This document shows positions 20,980-32,600 of a stretch of DNA of 64,000 nt, in pieces. The stretch is from assembly GCA_006386115.1 (NCBI GenBank), contig VFIW01000006.1, positions 1,074,706 through 1,138,705 of the forward strand. The letters are read 5' to 3'. Source of the DNA: Globisporangium splendens (lineage: Eukaryota > Oomycota > Peronosporomycetes > Pythiales > Pythiaceae). The notes beneath the pieces are model-generated. The model saw only the letters and a program-made list of their open reading frames with translations. It searched no databases and was not told the DNA's origin. Both the position numbers and the translations under genes were made by a program. How positions within the stretch are numbered: the first letter of the stretch is position 1; every line of letters starts with the position of its first letter.

Positions 20980-23687
20980 ATGAGTGCGAGCGCAGCGGCA
21001 GCAGCGGCGGCGGCGCAGGCGAACGCGGCGGCCGCCGGTGGCGCGGCCGGTCCGCACTGTCCCGCGGACCGCCTCGCGCTCTTCATGCAGCGCCACCAGC
21101 TCACGGACGAGCGCGTCGCGCAGCAGCTCCGCTGGAACGTCGACGAGCTGCGCGCGTACCTGGCGCCAGATAACCGGAAGCAGAAGGTCATGCCCGACGT
21201 AAGTGACTATGTTTGTGTGTATAGAGGGGGAGCTGGACCTTGAGCCCACCGTCAAGTGGCTGTATACGTGGTAAAGCAGACAGGGATGGGTGGGACGAGG
21301 GGGGAATCCGGCGTTCGATGTAGTTCCAAAGCAACAAGGTGAAGGACGCGGAGTTGACTGATTCGATTCGTGTTGTGGTTATGATGGGTTTGTAGCAAGC
21401 GGATACGGCGGTGGAGCAGTTATTAGCGCGCTTCCAGATCATGTTTGCGCGGCAGATCCTGGTGAACGCGACGGCCAAGCCGCTCACTCCAGTGCTCGCG
21501 TATGGGAGGCGAACATCCACGCCTACACAGGTGAGGAGAGCCGCTGGAGGTGCAGTAGGCGAGTGGATACAGACAACACGATCATTAATCAGACGCGTTC
21601 ATGTGTGCGTTGCTAATGCGAACATGGCAGTTTACACGCAATGCGCTGGACCGGAAGAGTATCATCTCTGCTGAGCCGGATCCATCGAAGCTGGCGAGCA
21701 GCGACTGGTCCACCACGTCACCCAACAATCGCAAACGCAAGCGGAAAGTGGTGACGAAGCAGTTGGCGACCGAAGTGGCCGTACCTGTGCGAGCAAAAGC
21801 AGCGAGCGACATGATGTGTCCGATTCGGATCGACGTGGATGTGAGTGGAACACGCTACCAAGACACATTTTTGCTCAATGCGTAAGTGATAATGATGTCT
21901 GTTTTGGATGAGTGTCCTTTCAGGATGGACATTGCTGATGTCCATCGATAGTGGACACGGCTTATGAATGACTGGCAGAATGATAACAGCTGTGTGTGTG
22001 TTGTCTCTTTATGCAGCGGCATGGCAATGCTTTCGCCCGACACGATCGCGATGCAGATCGCGCAGGATGAACAGTTTTGCGAAAGTGTGAAGGATGCGAT
22101 CGCCGAATCGATTCGGCGTCAACTGGTCACCTTTACGTCGTTTGCGAGCGCTGATCTTCATGTGTCGGAGAGCTTGCACCCCATCTATTTGGACCTTATT
22201 ATTGATGGCTTCGCGGTGCGTTATCTGATTCATCTTCCTTAGATTTCGCTGGTGCTGTGCTGCCAGGATATGCATGCACCAATGCTTTCTGTGTGGTGTT
22301 TGTTTTGCAGTTGCGAGACCAGTTTGAGTGGGATATCAGCAACGATTTTTCCGATATCCAAGCTTTGGCAAATTCGGTGAGCACCATTTTCCATTGCTGT
22401 CCCTGTACCTTTAGGTATGGCTCAAACTCTTCGCTGACGTTTTGTTTCTCTTGTATGGTTTGATGCACAGTTGTGCACCGATATGAATCTGCCAGCGCCA
22501 TTTGAAGGCGCGATCGTGTTTTCTATCTGCGAACAAGTCTCGGCGTACCGACGCGCGATCTACGCGCACCGGTGGATAGGGAACGATCCGATGAAAGCCG
22601 CAAAACTCGCTGCGTCTCGAACAACGGTGACGGCTGCAAGCGGCTACATTGATACAATGCCACCGGTCAATGAGAGTGTGCTGCGCGACACTGAAGAAGC
22701 GAGTACGTGTGGTTGTTTTCTTACTTCTAGGTGATGGCTTGAGTGGGACTGATGAATACTTTGTGATGGACGAACGCAGAACTCTGGCAGCCTGCGCTCA
22801 GCGAACTCTCAAAGGAAGAGCAGCAGTATTTATCCACGCGACTCGCCGCTGCTCGACGGTACGTAGTTTTTCGTTGTCATGTGCGGCAAACGCACACAAG
22901 TGCTCAGGCTGAAGCTTTTTTATGGTTCTCATGACTTTGGCTCTGTGCTTCTTGTCGTTTTCAGTGCGACGTCTACGAAAAAGCCGCTTGCGCCGCCTCG
23001 CGTCCATGGCGGTCATGACTCAAAGCGGCGGTCTCCTATTATCAAAAAGGTAGTTTGGCCACCACGTTTTGATGTATCAAAAGCAACTCATGACGTGAAT
23101 GATGAATGCTCTTCGTCGAAATAGGAAAACAAGATGCCGCGGCCGATCAACCCGTTCATCGTGTACTGTCAAGTCCAGAAAGATTTCTTCAACCGGGCAC
23201 GACCGAAACGATCCGCGGGCGAAACGAGAAAGATCATGGGGGACATGTGGCGCAACATGACCGATGAGGTAAGGAAGCACAAGCAGGAATCCGCGCTGCC
23301 AGCTCTAACTAAACAGCCTCTTTCAACGTGGTTTTATAGGAAAAAGAGTACTATGCGCAGCTTACGGAAGTGGAGAACGAAAAACGACGTCGCGAACACA
23401 TTTTTGAATTGCGAGACCGCTCGATCGCCGAGTGGGAAGAAGAGGAAGCGCGGCGAAAGGGCGTGCTGGGCTCGAGCGTGCTCGACACGACGTCCGAGCA
23501 CACAAGGGGGCTTCTACTCGCGGTACGTGGTTATCGTTTGATGTTCTCTCTTTGGCCATGACGGTTGAACTAACCGCATATCCTATTTGCTGAATGGTAG
23601 AACTACATGAATGAGCGCCACGAAGTCGATCAGCATAGAGAGGACTCCAGGGCGACGCTGGACGATGCCGACGACGACGAGGAATAG
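20980..23687 (+). CDS. SNF5/SMARCB1-family protein fused to an HMG box
   Basis: Eleven exons: 20980-21198, 21396-21530, 21631-21881, 22017-22215, 22311-22376, 22471-22702, 22780-22858, 22965-23049, 23125-23268, 23340-23522 and 23601-23687. All joins keep frame and give 559 aa. SNF5 proteins are core subunits of SWI/SNF chromatin remodellers. The N-terminus is a poly-Ala stretch followed by a helical segment. Residues ~178-265 and 269-345 form the SNF5 repeats (PIRIDVDVSGTRYQDTF; DQFEWDISNDFSDIQALA; then EGAIVFSICEQVSAYRRAIY). A basic linker (APPRVHGGHDSKRRSP) leads to an HMG box at ~426-495: PRPINPFIVYC, ETRKIMGDMWRNMTDEEKEYY and the basic tail NEKRRREH. The C-terminus is acidic. In animals these domains sit in separate subunits (SMARCB1 and SMARCE1), so a single chain is unusual. 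Splicing is predicted, not shown. Confidence 0.85.
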
Positions 23688-23876
23688 AAACCACAACACG
23701 ATAGAAGAACTGCTTATTGCCCTCGCAGCACACTCAGTCATGCCTTGTGTGCGTTTCTACGCGTTGCTGCACCAAATCAAATCCAACGAAAGAACCAAAG
23801 CAAAGCCTACGTTGTTATTTGGTCACGCACACGATGTGTGCACGCATTTTCTTTTTTATTGTTTTCTTTGTCCATT

Positions 23877-24598
23877 TTATTCGTAAATCTCGATGCCTGT
23901 GGCTTCGAAGATCTCGTTGCGCAGCAATTCCATCAACTCGGTGCCATCGCGCGTGTTCACCCACGTATTCGTCTCGGCATCGTACTCATAACGGCGTGGA
24001 CCACTACGCCATTCCACAACCAACAGCAGCATTAAGTCAACGGCAACCAAAGCATTTTGCAGGCAAAATGGACAATCGACGCACCTGATCGGCGACGACC
24101 ACCAGATCTGTCGGTTCGGGATCTGTCGGTTGATCACCCACGTGCCGTCTTCGCCCAAGTCAATCTTCAGGACGCCTTGCTGTAGATGCAAACGCACCAT
24201 ATTTACCAACGCCATGTGAGATCCCTGACGCACAAATGCATACAACACATGCCGTCAAAATGCAAACGCACCGAGAGCGAGATGTCGGACTCCTCGAGCA
24301 TCTCTTCGACACCGTCGAGCCACGACATGATGTCGTGCAGCGCCGTGTCCGCGAGCTCCAGGAAGCGGTTCTCCTCGATCGCATCCACGGGCGCAGGCGT
24401 TGGCGTCGAGCCATCGGTCGAGAATGCTCGGGCAGCAACGCGTCCGCTGATCGCACGCTGTGTCGTCAGCATCGAAGCAAGCGCATGCGACGAAGCACCT
24501 GCGGACGACACTTGGCTGGCATTTCCCACGCACACGGTGCTGGTGCGCGAGTGAATGATGGTAGCTCGGCGAGCCGCGCGGCGCATGTGGGCGAGCAT
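23877..24598 (-). CDS. FXN: Frataxin, mitochondrial iron-sulfur assembly protein
   Basis: Three exons (complement): 24272-24598, 24085-24179 and 23877-24003; 182 aa. Frataxin stimulates the mitochondrial cysteine desulfurase complex in Fe-S cluster synthesis. The first ~70 residues are basic, Ser/Ala-rich and end ARAFS-TDG, a presequence. The mature domain starts with the acidic helix EENRFLELADTALHDIM and continues LEESDISLS, GVLKIDLGEDGTWVINRQ, PNRQIWWSSP (conserved TxVINKQTPNxQIWLSSP block) and SGPRRYEYD. The end, ELLRNEIFEATGIEI, is the last helix. All key surfaces are present. Its start codon is 65 bp from that of the divergent membrane-protein gene, so a shared promoter is likely. Confidence 0.94.
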
Positions 24599-24663
24599 GT
24601 TGGTCCTCCTTCGTCCAATGCGCTAATTGCGTTGTGTGTGCTTGTATTTTGTGGAGCACCACC

Positions 24664-26467
24664 ATGGCTCATTCTCAGCCAATAATATCACTTGAAATGC
24701 TATATTTCAGCGAATCAGATGGTGATTTGTGCGCGCTGTCACACTTGGCAAGATCCTCCAAGACAGAAAACCACATGAGCAAGAAGAAGCGCGCGACGGC
24801 AGCGCACGCTAGCGCTGTTGCCGCAGCGAATAACCAGAAGACGGCAGCAGCGAACGGATCTGTAGCTGTTGGAGGCGCTTCTGCTGCTGCATCATCGTCA
24901 CATTCATGGAGCGCGATCGGCAGCAGCAACGAATCCGTAGAAGGATTGCTGTCGCACTACGCCAAGCTCGCGCACGATGGAACCTCGATCCCGCTGATGC
25001 TGGAACTCTCGCTGTGGACGCACAACGTGATGCTCATGGTCGTGCAGCATACGCTCGTGTACGACAAGGTATCGTAATCATGCTGCATATGTCTCCTTGC
25101 ATTGGCGCTTGTGAAAAACACCCATTCATATAAACACTTTTGCAATAGGATGTGGCGCAAATCGAACAGCTCTGGCCGCTGCTATGGACGGGATTCTGGC
25201 TCGGTCGATCGTATTTTGCCGCATACATGGCGTCTTCTCCGGTTGCGATCACTGGTACAGTGACGCGCAGCGTGGTGCTCTGGCGCATTGCGGCCGCAGC
25301 ATTGGGTGTCACTCTCCAGGTGCCATGTACGTACAACTTTGTCACGACCCAGATGCTTCTGCAGCGCCACCTTTTCCTGCTTCTACTAGTGTACGTCGTG
25401 CTTTTTTGTGATGCACTATGCTTTGTGTGGGTGTTGACTTAGTCGCTAATGCCTTGATGCTTTTGTAGGCTTGTGTTGGATCTCGCGTCTATCATTCTGG
25501 CATACCGAGGATCAAAGCATTCGCATGGAAAATGGCTGCAGGTCGCCCTCGCTATGGTGGAAGTTCCGTTCCTCATCTCAATCTTCTCGGTTCCCTACAG
25601 CCCCGTACGATGGCACATGTTGCAGCATATAAGCATACAATCGCCTGAACGCTTGTGCAACATCGTTTTTGCGTATGTTTGTACCGCAGAAAGAATTTCT
25701 CGTGGTCGACCGAGCCTCGATCACGCTGACGAACGTCACGGCGAGCATTCAGACTGGGGTGGTGCTCACGGCAAAAGCCATCGCATGCAGTTCGCACGGA
25801 TCCACGACAGCGTCGAACTGGAGTCAGCAGCGAGGACGCAGCATCGTTAAAGAATTGCGCGATTCTCTTGAGTGGAGCCAACAGGAGCCAGAAGGCGACG
25901 TCGCTACTGTTACTATGGTACGCCTAAAGGGTTTGCTCGAGCCTTTTTATGTGTGTGTGTGCTGACCGCTACGCATGACATATTTCTCAGAAAAAAACAA
26001 ACACGAGCAAGTGTCCACCACAGCAAAGTGATGCCTCAGAGAGCGCCGCAGTGGCAGTTGGAGACGCAACAACGCAGGAAGCGCAAACTGCAGACCTCTG
26101 GCTTGTCGTGAAGTGCATGCTTGAGCTCGCACGCGTGCGGCTTGCGCTGCTCGTGGTCGTGCAGGCGTGTCTCGTGTTCTCGCAGCTCGTGCTCTCAATG
26201 TTTGTGCTGCTCGCCTGGGAACTCGCCAGGTAAGTCACATTGCGTTCTTCACTTGCATCTGGTGTTTCGTTGGGTCATTCACTACACAATCCATTGCTCA
26301 CTATTATGCTCTTGTTGTGCCTCCTGCCTCCATGTGCATGCCGCAGTGTGCTGATGCTGAGCAGCGCCAATATGCTGTGGACACTCGTGCATCTGCAGCA
26401 GATGATGTCTCGTCCACGTGGTGCAACCGACGCTTCGACGCACCATACCAGCCGCCCATTCGCGTAA
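24664..26467 (+). CDS. Polytopic membrane protein of unknown family
   Basis: Six exons, 24664-25068, 25149-25390, 25469-25604, 25690-25917, 25991-26229 and 26347-26467, give 456 aa with all frames consistent. I do not recognise the family. After a basic, Ala/Ser-rich N-terminus there are hydrophobic spans near LWPLLWTGFWLGRSYF, VVLWRIAAAALGVTL, LFLLLLVLVLDLASIILAY, LALLVVVQACLVFSQLVLSMFVLLAW and a weaker one at MLWTLVHL. Two hydrophilic loops separate the early and late groups; the second contains a KKTNTSK patch. The start at 24664 has a perfect ACCATGG context, but an in-frame ATG at 24775 (MSKKKRAT) is an alternative. It is head to head with frataxin and tail to tail with CMC4. Confidence 0.75.
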
Positions 26468-26543
26468 ATAACCAGTTGTCATTGTGTAAACATCTACGCA
26501 CTTGTTTCACTTGTCGTCGATTCTTTGGTCCATAAGCGCCACG

Positions 26544-26756
26544 CTAACGGGTCGTGTTGCATGTCTGTTGCTGTTGCGAGCGCTTGGCGGCCTCGCAGCA
26601 GTCGTGGTACTGCTGGATGATCGCGGCGCACTTGTGCTCCTGGTAGCCGCTGCGCTGCAGACAGAACTGGATCGCGCACGCCTGCTTCCTGCAGAGCCGC
26701 TCGCAAATGCCGCCGCCCTCGCCGTCCTTGCTCGTCTTGCTGCCTGATGACGGCAT
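26544..26756 (-). CDS. CMC4: Twin CX9C protein, CMC4-like
   Basis: Intronless, 70 aa. CMC4 belongs to the small twin-CX9C proteins of the mitochondrial intermembrane space, which are oxidised and retained by the Mia40 relay. The core CRKQACAIQFC and CAAIIQQYHDC are both exact C-x9-C motifs. The inner text KQACAIQFCLQ..Y.E.KC matches the human CMC4 core closely. The start is set at ATG 26756-26754 because it gives the usual short N-terminus; an upstream in-frame start would add a hydrophobic extension with no family counterpart. A stop lies 76 bp from the convergent membrane-protein gene. Confidence 0.88.
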   Translation of the reverse strand: MPSSGSKTSKDGEGGGICERLCRKQACAIQFCLQRSGYQEHKCAAIIQQYHDCCEAAKRSQQQQTCNTTR

Positions 26757-26919
26757 CTTTGAATTGTGATGCGCCTGATAGGAACGTTGGACTGGAATGA
26801 TTCCTGTAAAAATCATTAAGACGTTCCATAAAGGGGCAACGACGATCACTGAAGAATTGCACCAACCACAACCAAAGCTGTAGTGTAATTTAAGTGGCAA
26901 TTGAACCAGGAAGTCACGT

Positions 26920-27636
26920 TTACTTTGATGTCGACTGGGGAATCAAAGTCCGCAAAAGCGCTACCAATAGTGCTCGCTCTTCTCTGTCGCGCTCCAGTTT
27001 CTCCTCCATGACCCTCCATTTCCTCTCCTCAAGGTCCAACTTGCGCTCTTCGATCGCCAGTTCGCGTTCGCGCAGCGCGAGTTCGGTGGCGCGGAACTCG
27101 TGCTGCACACACACGCTCTCTGGTGTCAAAAGCTCTTGCCACTTACTCTTTTTCATTGGTGGCGCTCGTGGGGGTGCTTCATCTTCATTCTCAATATCAT
27201 CTTCGTCCTCCTTGTCCACTTCGGTCACCACCTGCTTCCGCTTCGTTTTCTCTTTTCGCTTTCCCTCCTGACACCCTGCCATCTCGGCGCGAAGCTCCTC
27301 GAGTATCGCCAGCATCGCAGGGTACATGTCGGCGCGACCGAGTTTCCGGACCGAGTGCATCGCGCCCTTCGAGGACTTGCCCAGCAGCAGCCCCGTCCGA
27401 TTCCGGAGCACCTTCCACGCCACAGAAGTCTCGGCGTCATCTGACAACCCAAGTCGCGAGTTGTAGTCGCTCGCGATGCTCTGCCACGCGCTGGCGACGT
27501 TCCCGTGGCCGGCAGCGTGCGGTGCGTGGCGGCGCACAAGGTCCAGGAGGATCACGTCGTTCTCCGTCCGGAACACATGGCGCTTGGCAGCGCCAAACGC
27601 TGCGATCCCGTCGTCACCCTGGAGTGGGTCTGCCAT
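26920..27636 (-). CDS. SANT/trihelix-like DNA-binding protein with C-terminal coiled coil
   Basis: Intronless, 238 aa. Residues ~20-95 resemble a Myb/SANT-like or trihelix fold: ENDVILLDLVRRHAPHA, VASAWQSIASDYNSRLG, SVAWKVLRNRTGLLLGK. A basic-acidic linker (KRKEKTKRKQ, then EVDKEDEDDIENEDE) and PPMKKSKW follow. The end is a long charged helix (REREL, KLDLEERKWRVMEEKLERDREER), likely a coiled coil for dimerisation. Such architecture is shared by host transcription factors and by the MADF/Myb partners of Harbinger-type elements, so either origin is possible. No transposase lies next to it. Frames on the + strand here are shadows. Confidence 0.68.
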   Translation of the reverse strand: MADPLQGDDGIAAFGAAKRHVFRTENDVILLDLVRRHAPHAAGHGNVASAWQSIASDYNSRLGLSDDAETSVAWKVLRNRTGLLLGKSSKGAMHSVRKLGRADMYPAMLAILEELRAEMAGCQEGKRKEKTKRKQVVTEVDKEDEDDIENEDEAPPRAPPMKKSKWQELLTPESVCVQHEFRATELALRERELAIEERKLDLEERKWRVMEEKLERDREERALLVALLRTLIPQSTSK

Positions 27637-27990
27637 AATGCTTTCTGTTGCTCGTGTCCGCTTCTAATGATTTTCGCGTTTGATGTTGCCGCCATCACTC
27701 ACAGCAGTAAAAATCCCTTATGAGACAGCGGACTTGTATTTAGATGCGGCCTTCTATTCGGATCTGCACGGTAGCTTTAGCTGGCATCTCGTACTTAATC
27801 GAGTACTATTCAATCCAAAGGTCACCATGACGCAACGATTATTTTAAGGCAGAAAATGGAAGAAAAAAAAAAACATAACAAAGGTAATGAATGAATAGTG
27901 CATCGCACGGTGGCTCTGCTGCTGCTACCGCTGCAAACGCGCGGACGTAACAAATGACTTCTTGAAACATGCCGCTCATGGTGTCGTCAT
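27637..27990. other. Intergenic region
   Basis: This region lies upstream of the SANT-like gene and downstream of the COPI-associated-like gene, both on the - strand. It includes an 11-base A run near 27866. No gene is seen. Confidence 0.4.
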
Positions 27991-29018
27991 TTAGACCGCG
28001 GAGTTGGCGGTGGTGTTCGCAACTGGCGTGGCGTCTGGAGGCACGTAGTCTGGGATGCCGCGCGTGAAGCTCGGGTGCTTCATGATCACGTAGTAGTTGA
28101 AGTAGGCGTTCGAGAACCCGAAGAGCGTCACGAGCACGCCGTAGACACCCACCATGCCGAATGGGAAGATCGAGATCCTATTGAGAATGGGGAATAAAGT
28201 CACACAGAAATATCAGTCTCAGTGCAGGAAGAACAATAAAGAATATATGGCATCACGCGACATACATGCTCAGGAAAAGGCAGCGGCCCCATGGACTGTA
28301 CATGAAGCCGAAACTGTCGCGCAGCATCACATCGATGCCTTGAGTTCGAAGCTCGTAGCCGACCAGGAGCAGCGCAAAGAAACTGTTTCGGAAAACCATC
28401 ACACAAATCATGAGTGAGCGACTTGTTCTCTCTTCTCCAAATGTCCAGAAATACACACATCACAGTACAAATGCATAGAGCGCTGATTGCAAGAGTCACG
28501 TACATGGTGTAGATAACGGAGAGCGCATCAGCCATGACCTTGAACGCCGAGTCAGACTCGATGATCTGCGCGATCGCGAGCGCGATCATGCAGCCCGCGA
28601 CCACCAGGTTGATGCCGCGCATGACCGACACGAGGCCCGACACCGACGAGCCGAGGATCATCTCCTTGGTCTTGGCCTTGATTTCCTCCCACACTTCGCT
28701 CAGCGAGATCGCGTCCTCAGAGCGCACCTTATCGGCTGCCGACGGCGGTGGTGGCGGCAACTTCAGGTCGTCCGGGTTCAACGGCGGCAGCTTGCCATAC
28801 GTCACACTACGCATGTAGACACACATATACAGAAAATCAGTCAGTTCCATTTGTGTTTGCACCCGCCCCACTCATTTTCATTTGTTCGTCCTTCTGTGTG
28901 CGACGATGGAAAGCGACACGAGCAGAAAGAAGCGCCAGCCAACCTACTCGTTCACTAACCCGTTTCCAGTCGGCCCCGCCGCAAGCACCGATCCCCCAAG
29001 TTGAGTCGTGGTGCCCAT
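27991..29018 (-). CDS. Four-span membrane protein, COPI-associated-like
   Basis: Four exons (complement): 28960-29018, 28504-28806, 28266-28382 and 27991-28177; 221 aa. The first exon (MGTTTQLGGSVLAAGP) is proposed from a GTTAGT donor whose phase fits the TAG acceptor at 28809-28807; without it the coding part has no good start. A proline-rich segment (LKLPPPPPS) leads to four hydrophobic spans: SGLVSVMRGINLVVAGCMIALAIAQ (~75-100), VIYTIFFALLLVGYEL, MVGVYGVLVTLFGFS and a shorter one around WGRCLFLSM. The order and the RGINL entry resemble COPI-associated/TVP15-like Golgi proteins, but I hold this loosely. The gene is divergent from dynactin p150. Confidence 0.68.
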
Positions 29019-29605
29019 CGTTTGCATTTACGCTCTGGTGATAGAGACTAAAAGCGGTAATCGAGAGAGAGAGAGAGAGCGTGATGTGATATATCGCCTC
29101 CCCGTTCGTCTTCGTTTACAAGGTAGTCGCGCGCTGCTGTACAAACAAAAAAGTAAAGAGACGTCACGTTATCGCACACACATTCTACAAGCGCTCTTTA
29201 TTACATATACACACACGCGTGCACGCACCAACCTGTCGCTCCCGCGTCTCCTGCTTCTTCTTCTTGCTTCGCTAGCGCTTCTTGGATCAAGCCAATCGTG
29301 CGATAGAATAAAGACCGACCGATTATGGAAACTGGACCCACACAGAAAAGACGCACGTCATCCCTCCCGCTTCCTACCAGTCCCATACCGAAAATACCGG
29401 TATCATATCCAAGTCCAAAACCGGTGCAATGTATTGCTAGTACTGTTCTCACTCTGTTTAGTGCTCTGTGGGAGCTTTGCTTCGCAACGTCGTGCAGCAA
29501 TTTGAACCAGATCCAAAGCAGGAAGAGCTCCTTGGAGCGCGCGTTCTCTCTGTGTGTATAGATAGAGGCACGCGGACCGCCATTGGGGGATAGTAACACA
29601 GGACC
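29019..29605. promoter_or_regulatory. Divergent intergenic region with GA and CA microsatellites
   Basis: This gap separates the membrane-protein gene (-) and dynactin (+). It holds a GA repeat at about 29065-29081 and an ACAC/GTGC stretch at about 29206-29230. No gene is recognised; short frames on both strands lack family features. Confidence 0.45.
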
Positions 29606-32600
29606 ATGGAGATCGAGGTGGGCTGCGTCGTGTCCTACGCAGTCGGCAAGTCCGGCGTCGTGCGCTTCGTCGGCGAGACCGACTTTGCTGCGGGCGAGTG
29701 GGTCGGTCTCGAACTGGACAAACCTGAGGGCAAGAACAACGGCGAGCTCAACGGGCGAGTGTACTTCACGTGCGCGCCCAACCACGGACTGTTCTGTAAG
29801 AAGGCGCAGGTATGGGCATTATGACTCTATGTGTGTATCGTAAGGTGTGATAACTCACTCATGAGGCGCTCTGCTGTTACAGATCAAAGCCGTGCTTTCT
29901 CGACCATTAGGATCGTCGGCGACGTCTGCCAGTCGCCTGCAGCAGATGCGCGATCGCCGGGCGTCGGGAGTGGGAACGACGACGTCCTCGCTGCGCGCAC
30001 CATCATCGGTGACGACACCAGTAACGCGCACGGGATCATCGGGATCGTTTTCGCGCTCGGCGTCCATCGCGACGCCACCGACAAGCACAGGCTCAATGTC
30101 AACGAGTACGACTGCGAAAACGGTCAGCTCGACAAGTAGCAGTGCGGCCTCACGACTGGCGCTGGATGGCTCCAGTGCACGTCGATCATCAATCTCGCGC
30201 GCTCCACCCGTGCCGATTTCATCGACAGCTTCCGACGAGCAGCTCGCAGATGCGAAGGCCAGAATCGCCAAATTGGAGGAAGAACTGGAGCAGAAGAACC
30301 GCAACGTGGAGCAGTTGAAGCAGAGCCTTGCGGTCATGCGCGATGCCGCCCGCGCTGAAAGCGAGCAACAGCAGCAGCAAGAGGAAACAGGCGTGGAAGC
30401 AGCAACCAGCGAGGAGGCCATGGACGTCGACGAGGAAAGCAATGTGGACGCTATCGCGGCACTCGAAGCCGAATGGCTCGAGAAAATCGAATCGGTGAGA
30501 CAGGAGGCCGAAGAGCACGTGCGCAATGTTCGCGCTGAGCTCGAGGACCACATTGCGCGGCTCCAGATCGAGCATGGGGGGCAAGCCGATGAGCTGCGGC
30601 TCGAGAACGCGACCCAAGCATCCGAAATCAAATCTCTGGAAGCGGAGATCGCGCAGCAAAAGCTCCGTATCGCGCAATTCACTGCGTCGGAGCAGAAAAA
30701 GGCAGAAGAAGTGGCTTTAGCCGTCGCGAAGCAAAGTACGGGTGCACGCAGAGTGGAAACTCTTGAGGCGCAAATCGGTGAGTTTCAGGAGATGATCGAG
30801 ATGATGACGCTTGAGAAGGAAACGCTCGAGATGGACAAGGAAATCGCCGAGGAGCGCGTGGAGGAGTGTTTGGCCGAGATTGAGAAGCTCAAGGCGTCTA
30901 TGGCGCTTGCCGCAGCAGCTCCGGAACGTCTTGGTGGTGATGGCGCCGGTCCATCCGATGAAGAACTCGCTGAAGAGAACCGAAAGTTACGCGCCGCTGT
31001 GAAGGCGCTTCATGAGCGTTCGTCGGAGGAGAAAGCCGAGCTGAACAAGAAACTTCGACAGCATCAACGCGAACACACCGAGTTGGTCGCGTTGCGAGAA
31101 GAAGTGGAGCAACTGGTAAGCAACAAGTTTGTTTCTCGAGTGTCTCTACTGTGTGTGTGTGTGTGTGTTAATATGTATGTTGATGCACTCTCTGTCGTAT
31201 GTTTTAGACTACGAAACGCAGCAAATTGGAAGTCGAAGTCGAAGAACTCAAGGAGCTGCTCGACATCGCGAATGCGTACGAGAGTATGGTTGAGGATCTG
31301 ACCGAGAAGAACCTTTCATTGGGCGAAAAAGTGGCCGACTTGGAAGCCACGGTGATAGGGCTGGAGTCGCTGAAAGAAATGGCTGAAGAGATGGAACACC
31401 AGCACGCCGAGTACGAGGAGGAGTTACGCGCCGAGATTGAGTCGCAACGTGCGAGTCTGCAAGAGAGTAAGCAAGGTCTTGCCGATCAGAAAACGGTGAT
31501 CGACGATCGAGACCGCACGATCGCGCGTTTCCGAGATCTCGCACAAACCCACCGCGAGGAGATCAACCAATTGAAGGCTCAGCTTCGTGCTGAAACTGGC
31601 GAGCTGGAATCGCTTAAGGGAACGACGCACTCGGCTTTGAACCAGACGATGAGCCTCCGAACGCTAGCTGCTGCCGCACGCGAGCATGAAGCGGAAGCCG
31701 GGAAGCAAAAGATCAATGCGGAGCAGGCGAGACTGGAGAATGCGTTCCTTCGCGCTATTATTCCAAACTCGATTTTCTCCGAGATGGACCAAAAGATGCT
31801 TCGTGTTCGTCTTCGTCTGGGTCGAATTGCGGGAAAATCCGATATTCTGGTTCAATATTTGAGGAAAGATCTGGAAGCGATCCTCCAACAGGATGCGAAA
31901 GATGGCGGCAGTGGCGCCAATTTGCTCGACTCTGCACGATCGATCCAGCAACTGTTGCTTGGTGAGAAGCTCGCGGCCGTGTCCTGTCAAGCAAAGGAGG
32001 ATCTGTTCATGCTAGAATGTCACCTGACCACCGAAGACGAGTTTGCACAGGGCTGCTCCCAGCTGGATAGTCCACAGATTGGCGTCCTTGAAGCGGCGCT
32101 GGATTCGGGTCTCGCCGCGTTTGCCGATGGCACGCTTCTTGCATCCCGTGGTGGAGGTGATAATACCACGACGTACGATCGTCTCATCGCAACGCTTGAC
32201 GAGTGGCGCAACAGCCGTGCGTCGATGGTGACTACAACGGAAGGCTTCCCGCTTCGCTGTGCTGTGGTGAAACTGCACGCAAGAAAGAGTGTGCTCTCGC
32301 TGTCGTTTTCCTTGGCCGTGATGATCACATTCGCTCGATCTGTGCAAATCTTCCTCGTCGGTGCCGAGAATGAAGCGCGCAGTGAACTGCGTTCGACGTT
32401 GTTGCCAGTCGTCGAGAGCGTGATTGAAGAAATGTCGGTCGTGATGAACGTGTGCCAGCACTTTTACCGTCGCGCAGAGATTGATCTTGCACCTTCGGAT
32501 GAAGACCTCGATGGCGTTGTCGCGATGGGCGGTGATGTCGTCGAGTTGATCCACGCGTACGCGATGGAAAGTCGTAGCATCTGGCTGCTGTTGCAGGACC

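Noticed and set aside
26920..27636. SANT-like gene as part of a Harbinger transposon
   Set aside because: No adjacent transposase or terminal inverted repeats were seen, so a mobile origin cannot be claimed.
28907..29005. Small + strand ORF (MESDTSRKKRQP...) preceded by a TCATTTT-like initiator
   Set aside because: It overlaps the proposed first exon of the - strand membrane-protein gene and has no further exon support.
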